From positions 124,001 to 188,000 of the forward strand of contig JAJTTP010000027.1 in assembly GCA_023313575.1 (NCBI GenBank): a DNA stretch of 64,000 nt. The letters are read 5' to 3'. Shown one piece after another: positions 1 through 12,226 of this stretch. The DNA comes from Eutypella sp. D-1 (Eukaryota > Ascomycota > Sordariomycetes > Xylariales > Diatrypaceae). The notes under the pieces were generated by a model. The model saw only the letters and a list, made by a program, of their open reading frames with translations, had not been told where the DNA came from and did not search any database. The translations under genes and the position numbers were made by a program. Position 1 is the first letter of the stretch, and every line of letters starts with the position of its first letter.

Positions 1-1451
1 AATCCTTTTTTTATTTTATTTTTTATTTCCTTGGTCTCGAAATACTGGAAATGGGGACGGAAGAGAGTCGGCGGCGGGGAGGGGGGAAGGAAGAAAGAAA
101 ATAAAAATTAGAGATAGGTTGGGTTAGGTATCGTGAAGTCAAAACCCGGCGAAATGTTCAAGTCTCTAATTCTTCCTTTTTTTTATTTAAATCCGATTGC
201 GCGAATCCAGTCGAGTCTTCCGTTAAGCGTCCAGGTTGTCTCTGTCTCTCTATCACGTCTGGCTTGGGTGGTACCAGGGGGGGGGGTCCGCAAGCAAGTC
301 CAGTTGCAAAATCCAGAAATTTTGTGTGGGATTGGACTTAGGGTCAAAATTCGCTTGCCCACTAATTTTTGCCTATCCAAGTACCTACGTATCAGCCTTG
401 CGGGGGCTACTGGCCAATGACCTATCCTCGATACCTGCTAGGTACATGGGTACCTAGCTATCTATGTAGCTTATCAATGGCCTGCCCCTTCCTTGGGTTG
501 TAGATAGAGCTGGCAGCTGGCACTTCCAGGAGCGGCGCGTTAAGGTACATGGGTACATAAACTACGCAGGTACCTAGATACCTGAAGGAAAGTTACCGGC
601 ATATCTTATCTCAGATAACGTATCTGATTAGATAATCGGTAGCACTTATCAAGTCTTATCAGGCCCGGAGGTATACAAACCAAGAGTCATCACGAGAAGG
701 TACCTAGGCATATATCATCACATTCCGAATGTTAGCATGTCACGTCACAACAGTCACTGAGCACATTCATCAGAACAGTCAATATAAAGCATAAAACAAC
801 GCAGATGAATATCATTCATGGGTATCATGAACGCCGATGAAAACCAAATGCTCCTTTCCCAAGTATAACCTGCTGAGTATTCCTCCTTCCCGGAAACCGT
901 CATCCCCGACGGATTTCCTTTCATGTCATGCTTCCCCCATATCCTTTCATGCCATTCTTCCCCCATATCCAACCCGTTTCCTTTAGCCTGTATAGCGAGA
1001 GCAGGAGAGAGAGTAAGAGCAATAGTCGATAGTCCAGAGTCCATAGCCGATGTGTGTGGTTATACATGTTGATATGATAATGGTACTCGGCCGACTGTCG
1101 AATTAGAAAGAGAACATCGCTGAATGCTGTTTGCATGTTCCCGTTGACATGCTCCATTTGTGTGATTTGCGTATATATACATGTTGTACAGGTTGAACGT
1201 ATACACGTCGAGGTCGAGAGATGAGTGTAGGTGCGTCTTCTTCCGTGGTGCAGTTGTTGATCGTATATAGAATCAAGCCAAGAGAAAGTCGAAGGTAGAT
1301 ATCCTTTCTTGTTGGCCATTGATCGACATCGTGAAGAACATATCTCTCGTCACCAGCCTCGACAACCCTCGCGGAATCCTCTGGGGATCTTCAGTCTCCC
1401 ACTTTTCGAAGCTCCGGGGTGCACAAAAAGCGCCTGCCGTAGACGAAGCGT
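1..1451. other. Intergenic, no gene recognised
   Basis: No reading frame here shows a recognisable domain or plausible splice structure. The stretch carries many short GGTACC/TAGGTACC-type motifs (about 380-710) and the 26-base tandem duplication listed separately. The right end is the 3' flank of TAF8, which is transcribed leftwards into it. Confidence 0.6.
919..970. repeat. 26-base tandem direct repeat, two copies
   Basis: Two adjacent 26-base copies (919-944 and 945-970) share the core CTTCCCCCATATCC and differ at only a few positions. It lies downstream of TAF8, in or just beyond its 3' UTR. No function is evident. Confidence 0.75.
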
Positions 1452-2470
1452 TCACTGTCCGCTCGACAGGACACCAGGGGAGCGCACGGCATCAGCATGA
1501 TTGCGTTTCGCAGACCTAGGCACCTCCTGACGGAGATACCTAGAGTTCGCGTTTACAATCATGCTATGGTCCGCGATCTCCACGGCTCCAATCTGTTTGC
1601 CGTCACTTGAGAGGCTCTCCTTCATGAGCTCCTCAAGTGCCTGGTGTCGCCGCCAGCTGGTGGAATTTCGCTTCGCCAGCTGCTTCAGTTCGTGGTGACG
1701 GCTGGCGTTATGTGCCCGGTCGATCCGCCTCAGAGCCTCCCCCGCCTTCTTAGCGCTGGCAGCCGCCTCCGCCCGCTTCTTATGCTGGTCGGGGACCGGC
1801 GCCTCCATCGGGGTAAACTTGTAGGTGTGTTTACTCGGGAATGGCGGGAGGTTCGCAGGGATCCAGGGTCTGGCCTCCTTGTCGAGGGTGCCGTCGAGCT
1901 CGGGACCGAGGAATTCCGTAGAGAGGGTTTTCTCCATGTTGTTTAGATGCTCGGTGAAGGGGTTGTAGTACTTCGCCTCGAGCTTCTCTTCCGGAATCGG
2001 GTTCTTCAGGTGCGGCTTCAGCGAGGATAGAGGTACGTTTTGTTTGCGTAGGACCGTCTCGTAGTCGGCAGGAGTGGGCTCGGTCCGTCGCGCCACCTCC
2101 GCTTCCCGCTTCAGTTGGCCAAAAAACTTCTCCATGTCTTCAAAATTAGTTAGCATGCAATCGTATAGCGAGGAGCACATTAAGTATACGTACACGTCTC
2201 AGCTGCCGCCGTGAAGCTCTCCATCGCCTCAGGCGAAGCCGAATCAAACCCTACATGCTGCAATGTGAGGGCGATCGAGCGACGCAGGCCATCTCGTCCT
2301 AGATCCTCCGATGTGGGTGTATTGACAGCACCGGATTCCGAATCTTGGTCGACAAAGCACTCGTAGGTAGCCTCGGGCTCAACACTCGAGACGCGTTGTC
2401 TCTTTGCCCGGCCATCTTGGTTGGGTGTGTCGATGGTGCTGAGAGAACGCTTGTTGGAGATGCCGTCCAT
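1452..2470 (-). CDS. taf8: TFIID subunit 8 (TAF8)
   Basis: This is a subunit of the general transcription factor TFIID, where TAF8 pairs with TAF10 through a histone fold. Exons are 2470-2194 and 2137-1452. The 56-base intron has donor GTACGT and acceptor AAG with a CTAAC branch point, and joins AAET to YMEKFFGQLK. The product is 320 residues. Residues about 60-135 form the bromodomain-associated histone fold (RRSIALTLQHVGFDSASPEA), preceded by a basic nuclear-localisation-like stretch (GRAKRQRV). The TAF8 C-terminal signature is at about 183-203 (PPFPSKHTYKFTP). The tail after 205 is Ala/Lys/Arg-rich and probably disordered. The start is the first ATG before the histone fold. The call rests on both domains in the right order and the usual length. 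Confidence 0.93.
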
Positions 2471-5400
2471 GATTGCGAGAAAGATATGTCAAGACTGATA
2501 TGTCGAGACTGATAGAAAGCGACGTGCGAATGAAGCGAATTCTGGCCACTTAAGTTAGTCGAGCGATAGACCTTGAATCTAGAGCGATTCTTACCGTTAA
2601 CGCGACTGTCGCAAGCGAGGGAGCGCAGTTTCTTAGTCTCCCGAGGAGAATCGCCAATAAGAGTGCGTAGATGAAGGAAATCTAGCACAGGTAGATAGAG
2701 AGTGTGTGGAGATGTGTAGATAGAGGTGACAGGCGATCGAATAAAGATACTACAACCGGCGCGCGAGACGTATCGTCACGATCTCGATGCGAGGAAGTAG
2801 ATCGGTTATTCGTGATTGCTATACTCGAAAGATAGAATGATCGGGGAATAATTGCGCAAGATATGCGGCGTCAAAGTCGAAACCTCGTCGGCGCAGAAGT
2901 GGTAGAAGTGGTTGTGGTTTTTTTTGGGTTCTGAAAAGAAAGTTGTTTTTTTTAGGTTTGAGGTTCGAGAAACAATTCCAGAACGAGAGGGAGGGGCTCT
3001 TTAAATATGCGGCAGGGCAGTAGAACCCCTCGTTAGCGATGGCATAACCGAATCGGACCCACTTCTGTTCGGTATGGTTTCGTTATAGCGATGAGGCAGG
3101 TGGTGATGATGGTTCCGGGGGGCAACCGTTGCTGGTCGATGTTGATGGGAAGTTGAAGTTTTGCCCGGACAGGTACCGCGCCATAGCTTTCTAGGTGACT
3201 AGGTACCTTTTTATGCAATCTTTAAACTAGACGCGGACATGAGCTGCCTTTTCGCGGCGCCCCGCTTTTAAAGGTACCGAGATACATATTTGCTAGCGTA
3301 TGGATATAAGCGGGGCAGACCAAGCTACTCTAGGTACGTACCTCCCTACCTTTCTAAGCAGAATAGGAACTTAAGCACCTAATTGGAGCTAAGCCAAAAG
3401 TAGCTAGTACAAAATGGGAGCATTGCGCTATACCATGTTAGGATACGCGTAACTATCAGCATGAGCCAGTAGATTTGGTACCGGCCTCTTAGATGTGAAG
3501 TAGGCGGATATATATAAATGTCCCCCTCCTATTGTGAAGCTCTCGCCTTTCCTATTGTGCAGCCGCTGTCAAGACCGGTCCGGTCCACGATAGTGGCCAT
3601 GGTGGTCAAGGCTTCTCCAGTTGTGGCTGGGGTAGATTGAAGCGTCGTTCGTCGTGCATTATTGATGGCTGTGGCGATGTGAAGGTGGTAAGGCCGATGA
3701 AGCTAGTGATGTTGATGAAGGTGGCGATGGCGGTAATATTGATGATGATGGTGATGGTATAAAGGTGAAGGTGGTGAAGGAGTTATAAATATATCGCTAG
3801 TTGAGAGATAATCGAGAAAAGCCACGACGAAATAATGTCCAGCTTTAAGAAGAAACCCAGCTTGCTTTGTTACTGCTTATTGTCTAAGGCATCCACGCAT
3901 CTGCATCTGCATCGCAAACCACCTCAGCATTGAACCTATTGTCTCTATTATGTAGATAAGACGTGCATGTATGTAGGTGGGTTTGTTCGGTACAAACTAT
4001 ATCTTATCGTCCACGCACGGTTTTCGGTTTAGCAAGTAACCACACTCAAGCAAACCCTCTACATGTTTCACTAGAAGTAGATCCAAGCCGCAGGGTGGTT
4101 ATGACTGTGCCAGAAACAGATGTTAGAGTACTGAATCGATAGGATGGCCCGGCACGGATATCATCTAACTTGGACTATGTTATCTATCGAGGCTACTAAC
4201 TATCTACTTGGATATACAACCGTACGTCTTAGAGTAGCTGTGAGCCCTGATCATGTAGCCAGCAAGCCACGCTTCCCTGCTCATCTTGATATAAACGCCC
4301 ATATAACCAGCACAGGTCTATCCCACAGGATAAACTTATAAGGCCCGTCGTCATATGGAGGTCCTCGACGAAAGGACGCACGGATTGCTACCGAGCACCA
4401 GCGGGAATCCACCCAGCACGCCCATCCAGAATCACTTGGCCCAGCTGTCGTGTATCTACCCAGGCTAGCACATTCCAAGCTCACAGACGCCGGACTATCC
4501 ACGCCGACAGCTCGGGACCTTCGACCGCCAACGCCCTCCGAGTATGGAGGAGCTGTCATGGTTCTCATCACAGCAGGACCTCGACGAGGAAGTAGACGAC
4601 AGTACCTACTCGATCCATCGCCTCACCTCCTCACTCACCTACCTACTTGACTACCCACCTACCCAGTCCGCTCCAAGTGTCAGACACCACACACCCGACA
4701 TGAATTCGATCTATAAGGCATGGTGACCTAGGCAAGGAAGTGACCAGGCCAATCAGCATTCGCGACACACAGGCAGGCGATTCCAGGCTCGAGTCCACGA
4801 TACCCTCATAATGGCAGGTAAGACAGCATAGAGAAATGTGATTCGGGCGTGTGTTGCGAAAGGAACGACGCCAGGTAGACGGGTAGACAAGTGGGAGGTA
4901 GGAGTGGATAAGCACAAACCGTACCAGCTATATCTTGCCCTCTCCCCCTCCCTTTCTTGATCTTATCAATATCTAGTCAGATACACCAATCCATATAACC
5001 TAGCTCCTCCTGCCTCGCACACGCTCGCAGATCAGAATCAGGCTGCTGTGGTAGGAAGTAGGAGCCTCCCTAGGGAGCCATATCTCGTGCTTTTGAGGGC
5101 AGCGCGTCACCAGGTAGGTAGGTAGGACAGTTAGGATCATGGAATCTGTTAAACCTACCGATTACCCAACTCACGCGCACACCTCTTCGCTAGGCTATGG
5201 GGGCTGCATAGGTTACGTTTACCTACCAAGAGTTCAAAAGGGGCGAGGCTTGCTCTGGGGCACATTGGATTTCTTCGTGTAGGGCGCGGTGAGGCTGGCA
5301 CAGATATAAACCCAGGCGTTTCGTCCTACAATACCGTCAAAGAAGAACTCGATTTGTGAAACTTGAAAACCGCACGGCATGGTATGGTATGGTGTTACGG

Positions 5401-8400
5401 TTTTTTTGGACGAGGCTACGAGGCTCGCCCGTGCATGAAAGCAAGCGCAAGCCCCGTGGTCCTCGGGGGACACGACAGGGGAGGAATGCTGTGGCACCGG
5501 ATATGCCTTTCCGACCAGACCGTTGTAGGGCGGACGGCACACGCGCGTATGTATATCTTTGGTGGTGATCCGGGTCTGTCCGTCTATACGAAGCCGGATG
5601 CATTAATAGAGTATGATATCTTCGCGGACGAAACTTATCATGTACGATGTAGGGCTCAAGGGGTCCTATGTGGGCCTCTTTTAAGATATGCGCATATGGT
5701 CACAGGCGTAATACCTAAGATTTGTCTGCATTAGACAGAAGACTGTAGCGTTAGTGACAACGGTCCGAGTATCGATGTTCTTGTGACGGTATGTCGAGCA
5801 CATGGTGAAGATACTAAAGGTCGGCCGATAGTTGTATAGGACACCGCTTCGCCACTTGCGATGCACATAGCATATCTGGACTTTGGACAGCTCGTTAGTA
5901 TTTAGTAAGATCCCTAGCTATTTCCGAACAGCATCTCTAAACGACAGGGTTCGGTCAGCTCGTCCGGATGCTACCCTCCCATACACACGAAACATCTCGC
6001 AGGAGATCCCATGCATGGGGTTTTGCATTACCAATAGGAACGCGCGTCATTGGGCAGCCGGGGGTGTGCCCAAACCCTTCCGCGCTCTGAAAGAACGAAG
6101 AAAAAAAAAATACTCCCACTCGGCTCCTTTGGATCGTCGTTCGTCGGCGAGCGTCGGGGTTCCCATCTTGGGAACGTTGCCGTGAGCCAATACCCACACC
6201 ACACTTTCGCCTCTGCATATCGTTGCTGCTTCTCCGCAGGCCTCACTTCCTGCTTCCGATTCATCCATTTCAACTAACGGACGACGTCCAGAGCGGGCCA
6301 GAAAGTGTACGCGCGCGCAAGCACGTCTCGCCAATCTGCCGACGCCGACAGGGAAAGAGATCCTAACAGCGCATACGACGAGCGTGTAGGGACTTGAGTA
6401 TGGAGTCAGGTGGGCGATATTAAGTGGGAACGCGGCATACTATGGTATGCACGTTTTGTTCACGAGATGGCATGAGGGAGGACGGAAGCTATGTGGCATC
6501 CCGCTGTGGTCTCAGCCCTGCTGCCGGTAGGTCTTATCCATCATGCGAGTATGGGTCGCAAAGTGAAGAGTAGGCGGGGCAGTCAGTCATGGTGGTTAGC
6601 GAACCAGTCGAAACGGCAGAAAAGATGTGCCTTCCCTGTTTGTTCTGCTGGGCTGAGCGTGGGACAATAAGCGCCCGCTCCCACGTTGAGGTCCGCTCGG
6701 TAGCACCCCCGCAAGCCACAAATTGGGCGTCCAAACCTGTGCTCCCCATGTAAGAGCGTGCATACTGCGTGCGTCCGCAGGTGCATATCGCATAGCGCAG
6801 CAGATCCCTCTCTCCCCCTTCCCCTCCCCGACTCTCACGTGTGTGACAGGAGCTTATGTGTACCTAGCTAGGTCGAGAAGGAAGGGGTGTGGGGGGATGG
6901 AGAAAGGGGAGATAAAACATCTGGTTCACATTCTTCAGCTGGTGAAGATGAGAGGAAGAAGGCGAGCTGATGAAGATAGTGGGCGCGAATGTAACACACC
7001 ACTTTGGAGCGGGCCCGGCCCCGGCGGGAGGGTCGGGTTGCTGTTTTCTTCACAAATGGGACAGAACGGAGAACGGAAGCAAACACGAAGGCGACAATAG
7101 TACCGATCAATAGCACCGGTGGAAGGTGGAGGATGGATAAATAGCAATAAGACTCTGATTTTTCTGATGAGGTGGCGTTCTGATGGGATCAGCGCCGCGG
7201 AGATGATATCCTCACTCAGAACAGGAGGTATACCCTTACAGCAAGACATAGCGAGATATCACTCATTGGCGTTTCAGCGACGGGGTAGTTTATGGATAGT
7301 GGTGTGCGCGTGCGCATGTGTGAACTTGTTTGCCTTACCTTGTAATCCTTACCTAGGTGCTCACCTTGAATCGCAGCATTCGGGCACGAAATTCATCCCC
7401 CCTCCCCTGTAAAATGAGGGCTGATGTTTGAAGGTTGAAGGGATCCGGGATCCTCCCTTTCTTCTCCCCCTCCGTCTTCCAGGGCCCAGGGGTTTCCAAG
7501 ATAAGCTTTCCACATTCTGGTCTCCGCTTAAAAATACCAATAGAGGATGATCATAAGGGATTTCCTGACAAGGTCTTGGACAAGGAACAATACATGACAA
7601 GAGGTCCACTGGCATGGGGCCGGATTCCCGACAACTGCAGAAAAGCTCCACGGAAGATGCCCACCACCAACCGAATAGTCTATAGTGAGTAACTACCGAA
7701 ATTCCTTCGGGTTTCTCGGAGGGGTACGTCGGCCGTTCATGGATGAGACGGAGGGGCCGGACATAGACTAGCTGGGTAAGGAGGTCAAGTAGAAGAAAAG
7801 GGAAAGTTGAACAGTTGAGCACCTGGGCAGTTGAACAGGTGGTCAAGAGGTGTCATCGGGTCGACGTATGTAGTTATGAGATCCGGCGGGGGGGCTACGT
7901 GCTCGTGTTACGTATACGTGTAGTAGTAGTTTGATAGTGAATCCATGCTTCAGCTCGGAACTTAGACTACCTTGGTAAGTTTGACTACGTCCTAGGTAGG
8001 TTTTTCCGGCTTTTCAAGGTCTGTTAGTAGACGAGTGCATAGATAGTTAAGCGGTTAGTATAAATAATGTGGTGATTACTGATATCCATCCATGAAAAGC
8101 TGGAAATGTATGTAGATCTTTAAAACTTGGAGAATTATTTGGTTTTCTATTCGTGGTTCTATTTGTGGTTCTATTCGTGGTTCTTAGGTGTAAATATCTG
8201 GGTCCACAGGTAGCTTGGACCTCTCTCTAGGTCAGGTCATCGCACCTTCCGATATACAGTAGTACTACTCCATTGTTCTAGAACTCCTGCGTATATAGAT
8301 ACATCTGCTTTGTACATCCGCTCCGGGCTTCCAAGGTTCTTCTTAGCTGATGCAACCTTCCAAGGTTAATATGGACAAGATAATTAGGTTGGGCACCTGC

Positions 8401-10444
8401 TCAAGTGTTTCAGAACCCCCCCGGCATTACAAGGTTACTATGTACCTACCTGATAGGTAACCTGGAACCGTTCTAGGAAGTAACCTTGGAAAAGCCGATA
8501 GAAAAAAAAAGATATACGCTAACCTTGCCTATACTCTGGCAACCTTTACAATGTACCGACCTAGTACCTATAGTAAGAGTCGGGGTTTAACCTTGCAAGG
8601 TTATTGGAATATCTGATTTCTGACGTATACTTATCTCGCAATTTTCAACTCGTCAACATATATACATAACATACATACGAATAAATATAATTACTGAGGA
8701 TCGTCAGTGCGTGCGGTGTGCAGTGCCGTGCGGTGCCGTGCTGTCCGGTACTTTCAGAGCTTGCAGAGTACCTAGCTGAGTGGGGGCCGCCAGGTTGGGC
8801 TGTAAAGTACCACCCTCCCGGCCCTGTAAAATGGCTTGATGGTGTCGGGTTCCTAAGAGAGGTTACCATATTTAAAATATTGTACTTGATCTACTTATGG
8901 GAAAACAGTGGAAAAAAATCGTGAACTTTACTTAGGAGAACCTGATTTTACTTGGCAAGTCTTTAGATCCTTGGCTTCGGCTTTCCAAGGCCAAGGTTTG
9001 TTCTTCAGCATCGAACCGACATTCATTTGATATACTCGGAAAAAAGCAGACGAGTTCTAAAGTTATCAGATGGATTTAAAAAGATTGGCAGTAGTTAGTA
9101 GTACTCTCGCAATCATTCGAAGGTTGTCGTCACCCCTGTCGTTCCCCCCTTCCCCCTTGTCCGTGCCCTTGTCGTGCCCCTTGTCGCTCCGGATGGGGAT
9201 ATTCGGGATATTCCTCGTCTTCCACGTTTATTCCACCCTTTTCTGCACGCCCACCACCACCACTGCACCACCACCACCACCACCACCACACACAGACACA
9301 CCACCCAAGACCACCTAAGTAGATCAGAGACCCCCCTAGACCACGCGCACCGTCTGCCCAGCCGCCCATCTCTAATTACATACCACTAAGTAGTTGCTAG
9401 TTACGAAGTAGTACGGGAGTAGTACATAGTAACCCCCATTAGGGCTGCTGTCAGGGCTATCATCAGGGCTACGTTCTGCAAACCTTGCCTGCTACTGCTA
9501 CTGCACCTGCACTGCATCTGCATGGAACAAATCGATGCAGACACTTTTTTCTTGGGGAACTTTTAGAACCCTTGGAGGAAACCCTACATATGTAGAATCC
9601 TAGATCCCTCCTTTCGCTCGATCCCTGCAGCTTTCTCCAGTTCCGTCCATCATCATCGTACATTTAATAATATATTAAATATAACGTGCAACGATTATAG
9701 CAACAAGCCCACTCAACCCACCCAAGACGACTCACCCGAGCTTTTGATTTTGATATATAACAGCAATGTGGTGTAACTAACGAAACCTCACACAAAGCGC
9801 GCCCGCCTCCCGGTGACTGTATCTATCCCCATCTCTGGCTTTTCTCAAGATTTGCTTTGCTTTGCCTTACTTACCTCACTTGTCCCCCTCAAAACGCTTG
9901 TCTCGTTTCTTTGGTTGTTATCATTGGACCCAGCGTGCTTGGCATCGTCTTTTTTCCTCTTCTTAATCTACTCGTCCCACCACCACCAACATCAGCTGGT
10001 TAGCAATAGGGGAAGAGGGAAGCAAGTTTGTGTATGTATACATATATATCATCAGCGGCTTTTCCACATTCACGCAATCAAAAATACCCGACGGGGATCT
10101 TTTGGTGATCTTTTGGGGCGAGTTCTGGGATATTCGGACTTTGTATCGGACATACTTACACCAATACCAATGTCTCGGGTGCGGTGATTGGCCGGGTGCA
10201 GTTCTGGAAGTCGATGAATAGGAGCTCTGTAATTTGATACCTTTGCTCCTATATGAGGCTGCCCGATCCTCCTCTATACATGCCATCTCCCGTAAGTTAT
10301 GCCTGTCTACCTAGGATCTTATTCTAAGTTCCCGTTCCTTCAGAAACAAGCAGGCCACCTCCTAATCTCATGAAATCAGAAACAAGCTAACACCGGATAG
10401 ACACCAACCAAACAACGCCACACGAAGAAGCAGATCACCAGACC
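2471..10444. other. 8-kb gene-poor intergenic region
   Basis: No frame gives a recognisable protein or a convincing exon chain. Several 60-160 residue open stretches exist (for example 5363-5734 + and 7361-7846 -), but they overlap one another in opposite frames and lack domains. The sequence is rich in simple motifs: GAT/GGT-rich DNA near 3660-3790, TAGGTACC palindromes near 3190-3490, AACCTTG/CAAGGTT motifs at about 8.3-9.5 kb, a 12-base triplication at 8145-8180 and a CCA-rich run near 9250-9300. The last ~700 bases probably hold the promoter and 5' UTR of the isochorismatase-like gene. A non-coding RNA or short gene cannot be excluded. Confidence 0.6.
8145..8180. repeat. 12-base tandem repeat, three copies
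   Basis: Three consecutive units of TTCTATTCGTGG occur; the middle one has T for C. The repeat lies in gene-free DNA and has no evident function. Confidence 0.8.
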
Positions 10445-11572
10445 ATGTTTCCCATAGATCCGTCCAAACTTCCGACCCTGAAGACGCGGCGGGGCCTGCT
10501 GATCGTGGACCCCCAGAACGACTTCCTCGCCGAGGGCGGCGCCTTGGCGGTCAAGCAGCCCGAGGGCCTGCCGCAGCGGATCGCGGACCTCGTCACGTCA
10601 TTCCGCCAGAACGGCGGCGATATCATCTGGGCGCGCAGCCAGTTCCAGACCCCGCGGTCCACCCACGACGAGCGGATCCTCACATCCGACGGTCCCGCGC
10701 TCACCGGCGCGTCCGCGGCGTCCAGGGGCCGTCGTACCACCCGCCAGCCGGGACTCGATGAACCGTCCAAGTGCCCGGAGGCTTTCCTCGGGCCGGCGGC
10801 CCCGACACGGCCAAAATGCGTCCGTCCGGACACCCCCGGCATAGAGATGCATCCCACGGTGCAGGAAACTGCCCTGTCGAAGGACCACGTCGTCGTGAAG
10901 TCGCATTACTCGGCCTTCCGGTCCGAGCAGCTCCTCCCATTCCTACGCAAGCGGCTGGTGACGGAACTGTACATTTGCGGGTCGCTGACCAACATCGGGG
11001 TGATGGCGACGGCGGTCGACGCCGCGCGGCACGGCTACGAGATCGCCGTCGTCGAGGACTGCTGCGGCTACCGGAGCACCGTGCGCCACCACAACGCCCT
11101 GCAGCTGATCCGGGAGGCCACGGGCTGCGACGTCTTGACGACCGAGGACACCCTGAGCGTTCTACAGCCGAGGACCGGGCCGTCGCAGAGGATAGCCCCG
11201 AAGGCAGCAGCAGCAGCAACAACAACAACAGCAACAGCGGCTGGCAGGAGCTCTACCGTACGTCAGCGCGCCGGGGAAGGGGACGCGACGTCCTCGACTG
11301 CGGTCCTCGAGTCGTCCCTTGAGAAGCTGTCACTAAATAGCGATCCCGTAGTCCATCATGATGAGCCTAAGCATGCGGCCGGTACCGCCGCCACGCGATG
11401 CTTAGAAGAAGAAGAAAAGCAGGTACAGCCGGGCGTAGGGTCTGGTAGTGATAAGGAGGCAAAGGGGAAAGAGACGGAAACTACCACATCAGACAGCGCC
11501 GCGGCGGCACGGTCGGATTCGCCCAATGCAGATGCTCCGCCGTCACCACCGCCACGAGAGGACTCATCATAG
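10445..11572 (+). CDS. Isochorismatase-fold protein lacking the catalytic Cys
   Basis: Single-exon gene, 375 residues, first ATG in an ACC-ATG context. Residues 1-240 show the cysteine-hydrolase (isochorismatase/nicotinamidase) fold. The VDPQNDF motif carries Asp22 and VVVKSHYSAF carries Lys152, the Asp and Lys of the usual Asp-Lys-Cys triad. At the nucleophile position the family has T[D/N]xCVxxT, but this protein reads TNIGVMAT, with Gly185 in place of Cys. A Cys (178) lies seven residues earlier, at the end of the preceding strand. The domain is lengthened by a Pro/Arg-rich insert (about 88-135). Residues 240-375 are low-complexity, with Ala/Thr runs and acidic stretches. I infer a non-hydrolytic or altered-activity member. 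Family assignment is firm; substrate and role are unknown. Confidence 0.82.
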   Translation: MFPIDPSKLPTLKTRRGLLIVDPQNDFLAEGGALAVKQPEGLPQRIADLVTSFRQNGGDIIWARSQFQTPRSTHDERILTSDGPALTGASAASRGRRTTRQPGLDEPSKCPEAFLGPAAPTRPKCVRPDTPGIEMHPTVQETALSKDHVVVKSHYSAFRSEQLLPFLRKRLVTELYICGSLTNIGVMATAVDAARHGYEIAVVEDCCGYRSTVRHHNALQLIREATGCDVLTTEDTLSVLQPRTGPSQRIAPKAAAAATTTTATAAGRSSTVRQRAGEGDATSSTAVLESSLEKLSLNSDPVVHHDEPKHAAGTAATRCLEEEEKQVQPGVGSGSDKEAKGKETETTTSDSAAAARSDSPNADAPPSPPPREDSS

Positions 11573-12226
11573 CGAGGTGAGGTGACTGAAAAAAAAAAAA
11601 TCCGGGCGATGCATCAGTGGTGGCGGAGCTCACGGCGTGCCAAGAGAAGAAGACAAAGAACGCCTTGCGAAAAGGGGGAAGGGCGGGGGCAACACACCAG
11701 CCCTGCGCCCTTTCGTCAACACGTCTCCGGAAAAAAAAATCGTGGCTCGTTTAGCATTTGTCTTAAGAGTCATCGTTTCGCACGAGTCCATCCTAGATTC
11801 TCGGGGTCGAACATGTCGGTATCGTAACCAGAGGTTAAAGTGGGGTTTAGAAGAATAGTCTCTCCGTCATCCTTTTTTTTGTACTCCTTTTTTACTACGT
11901 ATTGTGTGTCGTTTCCAACAAAGCGGGAGTTTCGGGTCGGGCCTCCTTTTTTAAACCTTGAAAAATTATTTTTACCAAACACTCGGGGGAAGAGAAACAA
12001 ACTTTCGGGTCAACGCTTACTTGAGCGGGCCGGGGTGGTGGGTGGACATGTACAAATATAATTAAGGCGTGCAGAAGTTACTTGCAATTGGTTAGACTTT
12101 TTTTTTCAATTATTGTTATTTACTCACTTCTCTACTACTACCTACTTTAAGACCTATAACCGCATACCTCTTATCACCGCATCGATATATCTATCTATCT
12201 GCCCACCTGCCCGCGCGCGAGGCACA
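11573..12226. other. Intergenic, promoter of the AlkB-like gene
   Basis: No gene is seen. The segment contains several A-runs and T/TTC-rich tracts. The last ~100 bases are pyrimidine-rich (CTACTACTACC, CTATCTATCT), as is common just upstream of fungal start codons. Confidence 0.55.

Noticed and set aside
5363..5734. 123-residue plus-strand frame in the gene-poor region
   Set aside because: No domain, no splice partners and overlapping frames in other phases; chance opening is likely.
9240..9305. CCA/CAC-rich tract as a possible His- or Pro-rich protein
   Set aside because: It is a simple-sequence repeat without start context or domain; the opposite frames are equally open.
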